Source of the DNA: Terriglobales bacterium | Lineage (GTDB): Bacteria; Acidobacteriota; Terriglobia; Terriglobales; Acidobacteriaceae | DNA: 11,662 bases | Direction of reading: 5' to 3' | Assembly: GCA_015655365.1 (NCBI GenBank) | Contig: JAATFE010000037.1 | Span: forward strand, 1 to 11,662 | In this document: in pieces, positions 1 to 5,270 of the stretch | Layout of the letters: the number at the start of each line of letters is the position of its first letter | How positions within the stretch are numbered: the first letter of the stretch is position 1 | Notes under the pieces: model-generated | Seen by the model: the letters and a program-made list of their open reading frames with translations, nothing else | Told to the model about the DNA's origin: nothing | The model's database searches: none | Translations under genes and position numbers: made by a program

Positions 1-29
1 GCGGCCGACAAGAGTCCCAAGCCGGCCGC
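1..29 (-). other. Possible hairpin downstream of the first VWA gene
   Basis: A 7-bp inverted repeat, GCGGCCG at 1-7 and CGGCCGC at 23-29, lies about 21 bases past the stop codon of the minus-strand VWA gene. It could be the stem of a terminator for that gene. The bases where a U-tract would be are outside the window, so this cannot be decided. The stem is pure GC and could be chance in GC-rich DNA. Confidence 0.25.
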
Positions 30-50
30 ACTTCCTGAAGAGGTCACTTT

Positions 51-1364
51 TTAACGAGCATCCTGGGCAGAGGGGTAATAACCCGTCTTGGCGATCACTT
101 CGAGTCCGGGCCTATCCACGCGCACATCGATCTTGCGGAACCTGCCGTCGATCACCGGCTGGTGGCTCAGGTAGCCCAGCGTGTACTGGGTGCGCGCCTC
201 CTCGGCGATCTTGGCGTAGCTCTTCTCGATGCCGTTCAGGCCGCGCTCGGAATCCAGCGTGCCGCCGGTGGCCAGCGTATACCTGGCCAGGATGTTCTCG
301 TACATGGTGAAGGGCACATGGATGCGGCTGATGTAGCCCTCGCCCCAGCGGGCCGAGTCGCCCACCGCGGTGCCATAGACGGCGACCTTGTTGGTCTGAA
401 GGTAGCGCAGCACTTCCTTATAGGTGGCCTTGCTGCCCGCTTCCTTGCCGTCGGAGATGACGTAGATAATGCGGCGGCGTCCCTTGGGGCGGGTGGAAAG
501 CTCTTTGGCCGCGGCCAGGATGGCGTCGTTGAGGGTATGAATCTCTTTGGGGATGGTCATGAACGAGCCGCCGCCAGCCGAGCGTCCCGGCTGCAGATTC
601 ACGTCGGCGCAGTTGCCGTTCACATGCACGTTGCAACCCGCCAGCGGGCCGCTGTTCATCGGCACCAGCATTTCGCTGCCGGTCTCCTTGGTCAGGGCCA
701 GCACGGCGGGCAAACGTGTGCTCTGCGCGCCGGTAAAGCCGGTCCGCTCTTGCGCTCCGTTGTTGTAAGAGAAGACCGCCACTTCGTCATAGGGCGTGAG
801 CGCGCCCTGGATGGCGCCCAGGGAGTTGTTCACCTTGGCCATCACGTCGGAGGTCAGGCTCTGATCGATGACAAAGGCGATGGAGAGCGGGAATGCGTCT
901 GTGGAAAACAGCCGTAACGGCTCGCGCGCATCGTTCTCGAAAACCTTGAAGTCGCGAAACGTGAGGCCGGCCACCAGCTTGCCCTTGTTGTCCTTGACCG
1001 TGACGGGAACTTCGACAAAGTTCACGTTGACCACGAAACGGGTGGTAGCGGCTACGCCTTCTCCGGCTGTGGGAATCTCCGGGGGGGTGTTCTGGAAGTC
1101 GTCTTTACCCTCCGTGGAAGGCGCCTGGCTGCTGCTGGGGACCTGCTGCTGAGCGGGAAGAGTCGAAGACGAACTGGATGCTGCCGGCTCGTCTCCTGCG
1201 CCCAGACCGGGTGTAATGGCGCCCTCGCCAGAGATCAGCGGCCGCGCCTGTGGGGTAGGAGCATCGGGTACCGGGGATTGTTGCTGTTGGGCCAGAGCCG
1301 GAGTCAAATTCGGGCTCGAACTCAGGAGCGCCGCCAGCGCTATTACGGTCAAACCAAGCTTCAC
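51..1364 (-). CDS. Secreted VWA-domain protein, Acidobacteria VWFA-related family
   Basis: This 437-residue protein starts with a signal peptide (residues 1-25, hydrophobic core LTVIALAALL, cleavage likely after ALA). A low-complexity Gln/Ser/Pro-rich linker covers about 26-105. A small beta domain (about 108-155, VEVPVTVKDNKGKLV) precedes a von Willebrand factor A domain (about 158-335). The metal-binding (MIDAS) motif is D167-x-S169-x-T171, and the second acidic loop is VISDG with D305. The tail, ARTQYTLGY then GRFRKIDVRV and KTGYYPS, is the typical end of the Acidobacteria VWFA-related family (TIGR03436), whose function is unknown; adhesion or matrix binding in the periplasm or outside the cell is an inference. 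Cys244 and Cys252 lie in an insertion and could form a disulfide. The start is GTG, with GGAG about 8 bases upstream. It is transcribed away from a second VWA gene of the same family. Confidence 0.9.
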   Translation of the reverse strand: MKLGLTVIALAALLSSSPNLTPALAQQQQSPVPDAPTPQARPLISGEGAITPGLGAGDEPAASSSSSTLPAQQQVPSSSQAPSTEGKDDFQNTPPEIPTAGEGVAATTRFVVNVNFVEVPVTVKDNKGKLVAGLTFRDFKVFENDAREPLRLFSTDAFPLSIAFVIDQSLTSDVMAKVNNSLGAIQGALTPYDEVAVFSYNNGAQERTGFTGAQSTRLPAVLALTKETGSEMLVPMNSGPLAGCNVHVNGNCADVNLQPGRSAGGGSFMTIPKEIHTLNDAILAAAKELSTRPKGRRRIIYVISDGKEAGSKATYKEVLRYLQTNKVAVYGTAVGDSARWGEGYISRIHVPFTMYENILARYTLATGGTLDSERGLNGIEKSYAKIAEEARTQYTLGYLSHQPVIDGRFRKIDVRVDRPGLEVIAKTGYYPSAQDAR

Positions 1365-1380
1365 AGGTATTCTCCAGTGG

Positions 1381-1509
1381 TCAGTTGTCAGTATTCAGTA
1401 ATCAGTCAAAAACGATCCCTGATCTCTGATGTATCCGCCGCTTCCGGAGAACTGTGGTTCATGGTCCTCGACAACTGTCTGCTGACCACTGTCCACTGAC
1501 AACTGACGA
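1381..1509. repeat. Inverted element made of 7-bp tandem units (TCAGTnn / CTGACnA)
   Basis: On the left arm the word TCAGT begins at 1381, 1388, 1395 and 1402, exactly every 7 bases. On the right arm five 7-base units (CTGTCTG, CTGACCA, CTGTCCA, CTGACAA, CTGACGA) run from 1475 to 1509. The arms are complementary: 1380-1392 pairs perfectly with 1495-1507 over 13 bases. The sequence between the arms shows no gene. The element fills most of the 268-bp gap between the two divergent VWA genes. Its left arm starts only 17 bases upstream of the GTG start of the minus-strand gene, so it lies in the leader or promoter region of that gene. Confidence 0.75.
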
Positions 1510-1572
1510 AAGACCGGCCACAGGGCTCCACTCGACAGACTATCAGACGCGCCAAACCCGCGCTGGTTGCCT

Positions 1573-1600
1573 TTGAGCCCTCAAACAGTTCGCGTATGCT
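1573..1600 (+). promoter_or_regulatory. Candidate sigma70-type promoter of the plus-strand VWA gene
   Basis: The -35 box TTGAGC (1573-1578) and the -10 box TATGCT (1595-1600) are separated by 16 bases. Each matches consensus at 4 of 6 positions. Transcription would begin near 1607, giving a leader of about 25 bases before the ATG at 1633. A similar TTGAGC / TATGAT pair lies before the small gene at 3021. It is a moderate match, not proof. Confidence 0.4.
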
Positions 1601-1632
1601 TTCTTCGGGGGTTCAATCCCGTCTATAAAAGC

Positions 1633-2676
1633 ATGATGAGCGTCCGATGGGGAATTGCCGCTTTGCTGCTTGGCCTGCCGGTTTTGCCCACGGCGGGATG
1701 GGCCCAACTCGCGCCCTCGCCCGACGCCCCCCCGGTGAGCCACGCGCCGGCGGCTCCCGAGGAAGAATCGGTCGCCACCATCAAGCTCGAAGTGAGTCTG
1801 GTCAACGTCTTTTTTACCGTCAAGGCCAAGGACGGCACCCTGGTTCCTCACCTGAACAAGGACGACTGCGCGGTTCTGGAAGACAAAGAGCCGCAAAAGC
1901 TCAAGAGCTTTGTGGCGGAGACCAATCAGCCGCTCACCCTGGGCATTCTGCTCGACACCTCCGGCAGCCAGCAGAATGTTTTGCCCCTGGAACAGGATGC
2001 GGGCAGCCATTTTCTGGAACGGGTTCTCAAGCAGAAGGACGAAGCCTTCCTGCTCTCCTTTGACGTGGATGTGGATCTGTTGCAGGACTTCACCAACAGC
2101 CCCCGGCTGCTGTCGCGCGCCATGAGCAAGGCGGAGATCAACACCGCTGGCGGCAATGGTGCGGGCGGCATTCCCGGAGCCGGCGGGGGAACCATCCCCA
2201 CGCATGGAACTCCCAAGGGAACCCTGCTCTACGATGCGGTCTACCTGGCTTCCAACGAAAAACTGAACCAGGAGACGGGCCGCAAGGCCATGATCCTGCT
2301 GACCGACGGCGAAGACCAGGGCAGCCGCATCAAGATCGGTGAAGCCATCGCCGCGGCGCAGCGATCCAACGTCATCGTCTACGTGATTCTGATTGCCGAC
2401 CGCGGTTTCTACGGCGGTTGGGGCTACAGCGGTTTCTCCGCCATGAAAAAGATGACCGAGGAGACCGGCGGCCGCCTTATCGATGTGGGTAACAACGGGA
2501 AGAAACTCGAAGCCGCCTTCCAGCAGATCGAAGACGAGCTGCGCACCCAGTATGTGGCCACCTATACGTCTAGCAACACGAAACTCGACGGAACTTTCCG
2601 CAAACTCTCGGTCGAGTGCCGCGGGGATGGCCTGAAGGTGCAGACCCGCAAGGGATATTTTGCGCCCGCGCCATAG
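1633..2676 (+). CDS. Secreted VWA-domain protein, Acidobacteria VWFA-related family
   Basis: The protein has 347 residues from the chosen ATG at 1633. The frame stays open back to a TTG at 1567, but 1633 places a clean signal peptide at the N-terminus (about 1-25, core GIAALLLGLPVL, cleavage after GWA) and fits the promoter candidate upstream. A short acidic/proline linker leads to a beta segment (about 48-95) and a VWA domain (about 100-285). The MIDAS is canonical, D108-T-S110-G-S112, with a GTLLYDAV segment containing T197 and the LTDGED loop with D225. A glycine-rich loop (about 173-187) interrupts the domain. The end, ELRTQYVATY then TFRKLSVEC and RKGYFAPAP, is characteristic of the family. 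It is a paralogue of the gene at 51-1364 but shorter, with a better-conserved metal site. Likely periplasmic or extracellular; the ligand is unknown. No clear ribosome binding site precedes either ATG at 1633 or 1636. Confidence 0.88.
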   Translation: MMSVRWGIAALLLGLPVLPTAGWAQLAPSPDAPPVSHAPAAPEEESVATIKLEVSLVNVFFTVKAKDGTLVPHLNKDDCAVLEDKEPQKLKSFVAETNQPLTLGILLDTSGSQQNVLPLEQDAGSHFLERVLKQKDEAFLLSFDVDVDLLQDFTNSPRLLSRAMSKAEINTAGGNGAGGIPGAGGGTIPTHGTPKGTLLYDAVYLASNEKLNQETGRKAMILLTDGEDQGSRIKIGEAIAAAQRSNVIVYVILIADRGFYGGWGYSGFSAMKKMTEETGGRLIDVGNNGKKLEAAFQQIEDELRTQYVATYTSSNTKLDGTFRKLSVECRGDGLKVQTRKGYFAPAP

Positions 2677-2959
2677 ACCTCGCAATGGCGACCTGACAAA
2701 GAACCTCTCAATAAGTGGCTGTTTTGAAAGGGCACGACTTTAGTCGTGCCGTAACTGCAATCAAATAAACGTGGGCTTTAGCCCCTGCGGAACGCATTTC
2801 GGAAGTCTGGCACCCGATCAAAGATTCCATCCATCGCAGAGTCAGATAGCAAGCAAAACACCTGTTCCTTTTTTGGACAAGGAGTTACCTGCGCCCCTTC
2901 CCCCCGTAATCTGGTGCTTTTCATCGCTCCTCATTAATATCGGCACAGAGATAAAGAAC
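2677..2959. other. Gene-free spacer with two REP-like palindromes
   Basis: No convincing coding region was seen between the second VWA gene and the promoter of the small gene at 3021. The stretch holds the two palindromes listed separately (2731-2750 and 2773-2784). The remainder (about 2800-2955) is AT-richer than its surroundings, with no recognisable RNA, repeat or gene remnant. No terminator with a clear U-tract follows the VWA gene, although the 2731-2750 stem could stall transcription. Confidence 0.6.
2731..2784. repeat. Tandem pair of REP-like palindromes with a shared CTTTAG core
   Basis: GGCACGACTTTAGTCGTGCC (2731-2750) is a 9-bp stem with a TT loop. GGGCTTTAGCCC (2773-2784) is a 5-bp stem, also with a TT loop. 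Both share the core CTTTAG and lie 22 bases apart. Short palindromes of this look, with an ACTTTAGT or GCTTTAGC centre, are in my memory scattered between genes in Acidobacteriota, which makes a dispersed REP-type family likely. Only these two copies are seen here. Neither is followed by a T-run, so they are not typical terminators. Confidence 0.6.
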
Positions 2960-2989
2960 TTGAGCTTGGCCTGGAAAGTCTCTTATGAT
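2960..2989 (+). promoter_or_regulatory. Sigma70-type promoter of the small gene at 3021
   Basis: The -35 box TTGAGC (2960-2965, 4 of 6) and the -10 box TATGAT (2984-2989, 5 of 6) are separated by 18 bases. Transcription would begin near 2996. The ATG at 2985 lies inside the -10 box, which excludes it as a start for this transcript and supports the ATG at 3021. Confidence 0.5.
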
Positions 2990-3020
2990 GGCGCTCAGGT
3001 TTCACCCTCGAGAGGCCGCC

Positions 3021-3272
3021 ATGATCGCCGATTACGAACAGCTTGAAGGCTTTGAAATCAGCCCCCATTTTCGCCGCACCATCGAAGAGCGCATTGCCCG
3101 GCTGGAGCAGGATGCCGCAGCCGACGAGGCTCACGCGGCCTTGCTCAAAAACGGCGACCATCTGCGCCGCCACATGCGCCTGGTGGCCGTGCAACGAGCC
3201 GAAGCGCTGCGCATGAGGCTCTTCCTCGACCGCACCAGTTCGCACCTTCCCCGGCCGATGATCGCTCTCTGA
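3021..3272 (+). CDS. Small helical protein of unknown function
   Basis: This 83-residue protein is not recognised with confidence. The start at 3021 is chosen because AGAGG lies 5 bases upstream and the promoter -10 box overlaps the earlier in-frame ATG at 2985. The protein has no signal peptide or membrane segment. It is charged and rich in Arg, Glu and Ala (FRRTIEERIARLEQD, then LRRHMRLVAVQRAEALRMR), so it is probably two or more long amphipathic helices and cytoplasmic. The second helix faintly resembles the soluble C-terminal tail of some Na+/H+ antiporters (AERAxLLRLRDEG type), which would make it a remnant, but the resemblance is weak. A promoter, ribosome binding site and terminator all fit this frame, which argues that it is a real single-gene unit. 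Confidence 0.6.
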   Translation: MIADYEQLEGFEISPHFRRTIEERIARLEQDAAADEAHAALLKNGDHLRRHMRLVAVQRAEALRMRLFLDRTSSHLPRPMIAL

Positions 3273-3316
3273 ACTTTCTCTCCCCGAATTGATTCTGCAC
3301 GCCTGCAAAACAATAA

Positions 3317-3353
3317 GGCCGCTGCCCTCGAATTGAGGCAGCGGCTTCTTCTT
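3317..3353. terminator. Bidirectional rho-independent terminator
   Basis: The stem is GCCGCTGC (3318-3325) paired with GCAGCGGC (3338-3345), continued past one bulged C by CTC/GAG, with the loop GAATT. On the plus strand it is followed by TTCTTCTT (3346-3353), ending the small gene at 3021-3272. On the minus strand it runs into TTATTGTTTT, the complement of 3307-3316, ending the minus-strand gene at 3402-3674. One hairpin thus serves two converging genes. Confidence 0.8.
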
Positions 3354-3401
3354 GCACGATCTTGGAGCGCTGGGCGGAAATAGAACTTGCGCATAGCGAG
3401 G

Positions 3402-3674
3402 TTATGGCGTCATGCCCTGGTTGGTGTTGCGCCGCAGTTGCCAGCAGGGGCTTTGGCCCGTCTGCGGAAACAGTGAAACCGTGCAGGGAACGTCGATGGA
3501 GCCAACGTAGTCGAACTCCTTCTTATTGCCCTTCAGCGGAATCGTCACGTAGCGATTGACGGTCACTTTGGACAGGGGCGAGCCGCGCAGATTGAAAGCG
3601 GCCCAGTCGCCCGCATAGACCACGACAAAGCCAGCCACCAGCACCACAACGATCCGCTTGATCCATCGCTTCAT
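3402..3674 (-). CDS. Small membrane-anchored protein of unknown function
   Basis: The protein has 90 residues from ATG 3674. A basic N-terminus (MKRWIKR) leads into one hydrophobic segment, about 8-21 (IVVVLVAGFVVVY), so it is either an uncleaved signal anchor or a signal peptide; the rest would face the periplasm. The outer part is compact with two cysteines in a distinctive context, VPCTVSLFPQ with C64 and QSPCWQLRR with C77, which may form a disulfide. From memory, short proteins with the pattern PC-SLFP-x5-PCW occur in Terriglobia, with no known function. A GTG six bases upstream (3680) is an equally good start, because AAGGA sits 8 bases before it. The frame is open to ATG 3746, but that start adds an unsupported N-terminus. 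It shares the terminator at 3317-3353 with the converging gene. Confidence 0.65.
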   Translation of the reverse strand: MKRWIKRIVVVLVAGFVVVYAGDWAAFNLRGSPLSKVTVNRYVTIPLKGNKKEFDYVGSIDVPCTVSLFPQTGQSPCWQLRRNTNQGMTP

Positions 3675-3836
3675 TCGCACTGCGCCTTTCCTTGCATCGC
3701 GCTCGATTGCCACAACGGCTTTCGCGAGCACGGTAGCCTCAATCATATCCCAGGCCGTTTCGTGGGCTTCTCTCTCGTCGAAGATGCGAAGAAGCAGGAC
3801 TCAAGGTCCGGCGCGCACCCGGATGTTGCATACGCA

Positions 3837-3879
3837 TTGACAGATATAATCTCATACAATATATTCGTATAAACGTATG
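3837..3879 (+). promoter_or_regulatory. Strong promoter with an overlapping dyad before the arsenate reductase gene
   Basis: The -35 box TTGACA (3837-3842) is a perfect consensus match. The -10 box TATATT (3860-3865) matches 5 of 6, and the spacer is the ideal 17 bases. A second TATAAT (3845-3850) lies in the spacer. An AT-rich dyad overlaps the -10 box: CATAC at 3853-3857 is matched by GTATG at 3875-3879, and ATAC/GTAT at 3854-3857 and 3867-3870. Such a dyad fits a repressor operator, and ArsR-family repressors commonly bind AT-rich dyads over arsenic-gene promoters. No arsR gene is in the window, so the identity of the regulator is inference. Confidence 0.6.
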
Positions 3880-3886
3880 TGATGCA

Positions 3887-3930
3887 GACGGCGCGGCGTG
3901 ACACGGCGCTGTTTTTTTCAAAAGGGGGAG
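3887..3930 (+). promoter_or_regulatory. arsC: Leader hairpin, T7 run and ribosome binding site before arsC
   Basis: Within the roughly 60-base leader, GCGC arms with an inner CGT/ACG pairing form an imperfect stem (about 3891-3909). It is followed by a run of seven T (3912-3918), giving the shape of a weak intrinsic terminator. Next come AAAAGGGGGAG and the TTG start. The T-run can also pair with the AAAA next to the ribosome binding site. This may be an attenuator, or only the chance result of GC-rich and T-rich patches. The G-rich ribosome binding site is what decides the TTG start at 3933. Confidence 0.3.
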
Positions 3931-3932
3931 TT

Positions 3933-4430
3933 TTGCAGAGACCTTATAACATTCTCGTCTTGTGCACCGGCAACTCGGCGCGCAGCATCCTAGGCGAAGC
4001 GCTCTTCAACACGCTGGGCGCGAGCCGCTTTCGGGCCTACAGCGCGGGCAGCCATCCCAGCGGCAGGGTGAACCCTCTTGCCATTGAACAGGTGAAGGCG
4101 CTGGGGTATCCAGTGGAAAACCTGCGCAGCAAAAGTTGGGACGAGTTTGTCCAGCCCGGCGCGCCGCAGATGGATTTCGTGGTGACGGTCTGCGACAACG
4201 CGGCCGGCGAGGTGTGCCCGCTGTGGCCGGGCCATCCGGTGACGGCGCACTGGGGCTTTCCCGACCCCGCCGCAGTGGAGGGCACGGACGAGGAGAAGCG
4301 CGCGGCTTTTGCGCAAACCCTGCGGCAGATACGAAATCGCGTCCAGTTCTTCCTCAGCCTGCCCCTGGAGACGCTGGACCGGATGGCGATCGAAAGCCGG
4401 ATGCGCGAACTTGGCAAGCAACCGTTGTAA
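3933..4430 (+). CDS. arsC: Arsenate reductase, thioredoxin-coupled LMW-phosphatase type
   Basis: The 165-residue protein has the low-molecular-weight tyrosine phosphatase fold (PF01451). It reduces arsenate to arsenite in the cytoplasm for export by an efflux pump. The phosphate-binding loop CTGNSARS carries the nucleophile C11 and R17 (C-x5-R). C87 and C95 in VCDNAAGEVCPLWPG correspond to the relay cysteines of thioredoxin-dependent ArsC. D111 in FPDPAAVEG is the expected acid. A plain LMW phosphatase would lack the two relay cysteines, so ArsC is preferred. The TTG start at 3933 follows GGGGGAG and puts the P-loop at the usual distance from the N-terminus; an ATG at 3882 is in frame but would add 17 residues with no ribosome binding site. 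No ars pump or arsR neighbour is present in the window. The CPBP-like gene 85 bases downstream may be in the same transcript. Confidence 0.88.
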   Translation: MQRPYNILVLCTGNSARSILGEALFNTLGASRFRAYSAGSHPSGRVNPLAIEQVKALGYPVENLRSKSWDEFVQPGAPQMDFVVTVCDNAAGEVCPLWPGHPVTAHWGFPDPAAVEGTDEEKRAAFAQTLRQIRNRVQFFLSLPLETLDRMAIESRMRELGKQPL

Positions 4431-4515
4431 CTGCGCGCGGAAAATGTTGACAGGACACAACGCTTCCGCGCGGCGCTTGCCGGCCCTCCTGGATTTGAAT
4501 GTATTCTGGGCGGGG

Positions 4516-5181
4516 ATGGGTCAGGTTATGAAGCGTGCCGCGCTGATTGCCGAGTTCTTGCTTTTGTTTTTCGCGCTGCCTCTGGCCTACTTGTTTTCGC
4601 CGGTGCGGTTCCCGGCGCTGCCGCTGCTGTGGATTGTGGCGGGCTATGCCGGATGGCAATTGCTGCGCGACCCGCATTTTGACCGCTCCAAGCTGTGGAA
4701 CCTGGGCCAACTGACGGGCCGCATGACGGCGATTCTAGGCCTGTTTGCCGTCTGCGCGCTTCTGACGTGGCTGGGGGTGTGGTTGTTTACGCCCCAACTG
4801 GAGTGGAGCCTGGTGCGCCAGCATCCCGCGTTCTGGCTGGTTGTGATGTTGGCCTATCCGGTTCTGTCGGTCTATCCCCAGGGACTGCTTTACCGCGCTT
4901 TTTTCTTCGAGCGCTATGCGGGACTGTTTCCCGGCAAGTGGTCCATGATCCTGGCCAGCGCCGTGGTCTTCGCCTTCCTGCATATCGTCTTCCGCAACCC
5001 GCTGGCTCTGGCTCTCACCCTGAGCGGCGGGCTGCTGTTTGCCGCCCGCTACCAGCAGAGCCGCTCGCTGGCTGCGTCGAGCTTTGAGCACGCGCTTTAT
5101 GGCTGCTTCCTGTTCACCGTTGGCCTGGGACAGTTCTTTTACGAAGGAACCATCGCCACGGTGGGCACGGCGTTGCGGTGA
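4516..5181 (+). CDS. CPBP-family membrane protein, probably catalytically altered
   Basis: The protein has 221 residues and about six hydrophobic segments (roughly 7-28, 34-50, 70-91, 105-120, 142-160, 163-177, with another near 195-207). It resembles the CPBP (CAAX protease/bacteriocin-processing, Abi) family of intramembrane proteins. Motif 2 is present as F152-x3-H156 (FAFLH) and motif 3 as E191-H192-ALYG. Motif 1, normally EExxxR, reads Q122-G123-LLY-R127, so both glutamates are replaced. The protein may therefore be a non-proteolytic member, or the nearby E132 or E191 may serve instead. ATG 4516 is taken as the start; ATG 4528 and ATG 4444 are in frame, and none has a clean ribosome binding site. 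It ends at a bidirectional terminator (5189-5250). Role unknown; CPBP members elsewhere process prenylated proteins or bacteriocins, or give self-immunity. Confidence 0.75.
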   Translation: MGQVMKRAALIAEFLLLFFALPLAYLFSPVRFPALPLLWIVAGYAGWQLLRDPHFDRSKLWNLGQLTGRMTAILGLFAVCALLTWLGVWLFTPQLEWSLVRQHPAFWLVVMLAYPVLSVYPQGLLYRAFFFERYAGLFPGKWSMILASAVVFAFLHIVFRNPLALALTLSGGLLFAARYQQSRSLAASSFEHALYGCFLFTVGLGQFFYEGTIATVGTALR

Positions 5182-5188
5182 GAGAGCT

Positions 5189-5250
5189 TTCAGAGGACAT
5201 AAGTCCTCTGAAGCAAAAAGGGCCAGCCGGTTCGGCTGCCCCTCTTTGTT
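5189..5250. terminator. Double-hairpin bidirectional terminator between converging genes
   Basis: The first hairpin is a perfect 10-bp stem TTCAGAGGAC / GTCCTCTGAA (5189-5198, 5203-5212) with loop ATAA. The second (5220-5242) is an AGCCG/CGGCT stem with a GTT loop, one mismatch, then GGG/CCC. On the plus strand it is followed by TCTTTGTT, ending the CPBP-like gene. Read on the minus strand, the second stem runs into CTTTTTG, a strong U-tract for the glucokinase gene. The first hairpin then follows on that strand as a back-up. Confidence 0.8.
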
Positions 5251-5270
5251 CCTGTTCATAATCGGTGTTT

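Noticed and set aside
1602..1622. T-arm-like GGGGGTTCAATCCCG resembling the end of a tRNA
   Set aside because: The stem and loop do not fit the canonical 5-bp stem and 7-base loop, and no acceptor, D or anticodon arm is found upstream.
1543..2685. 380-codon open frame opposite the second VWA gene
   Set aside because: It is a shadow of the VWA frame; no domain or ribosome binding site was seen.
4447..4475. TTGACA at 4447 as the -35 box of a promoter for the CPBP-like gene
   Set aside because: No acceptable -10 box lies at 16-18 bases; the region there is GC-rich.
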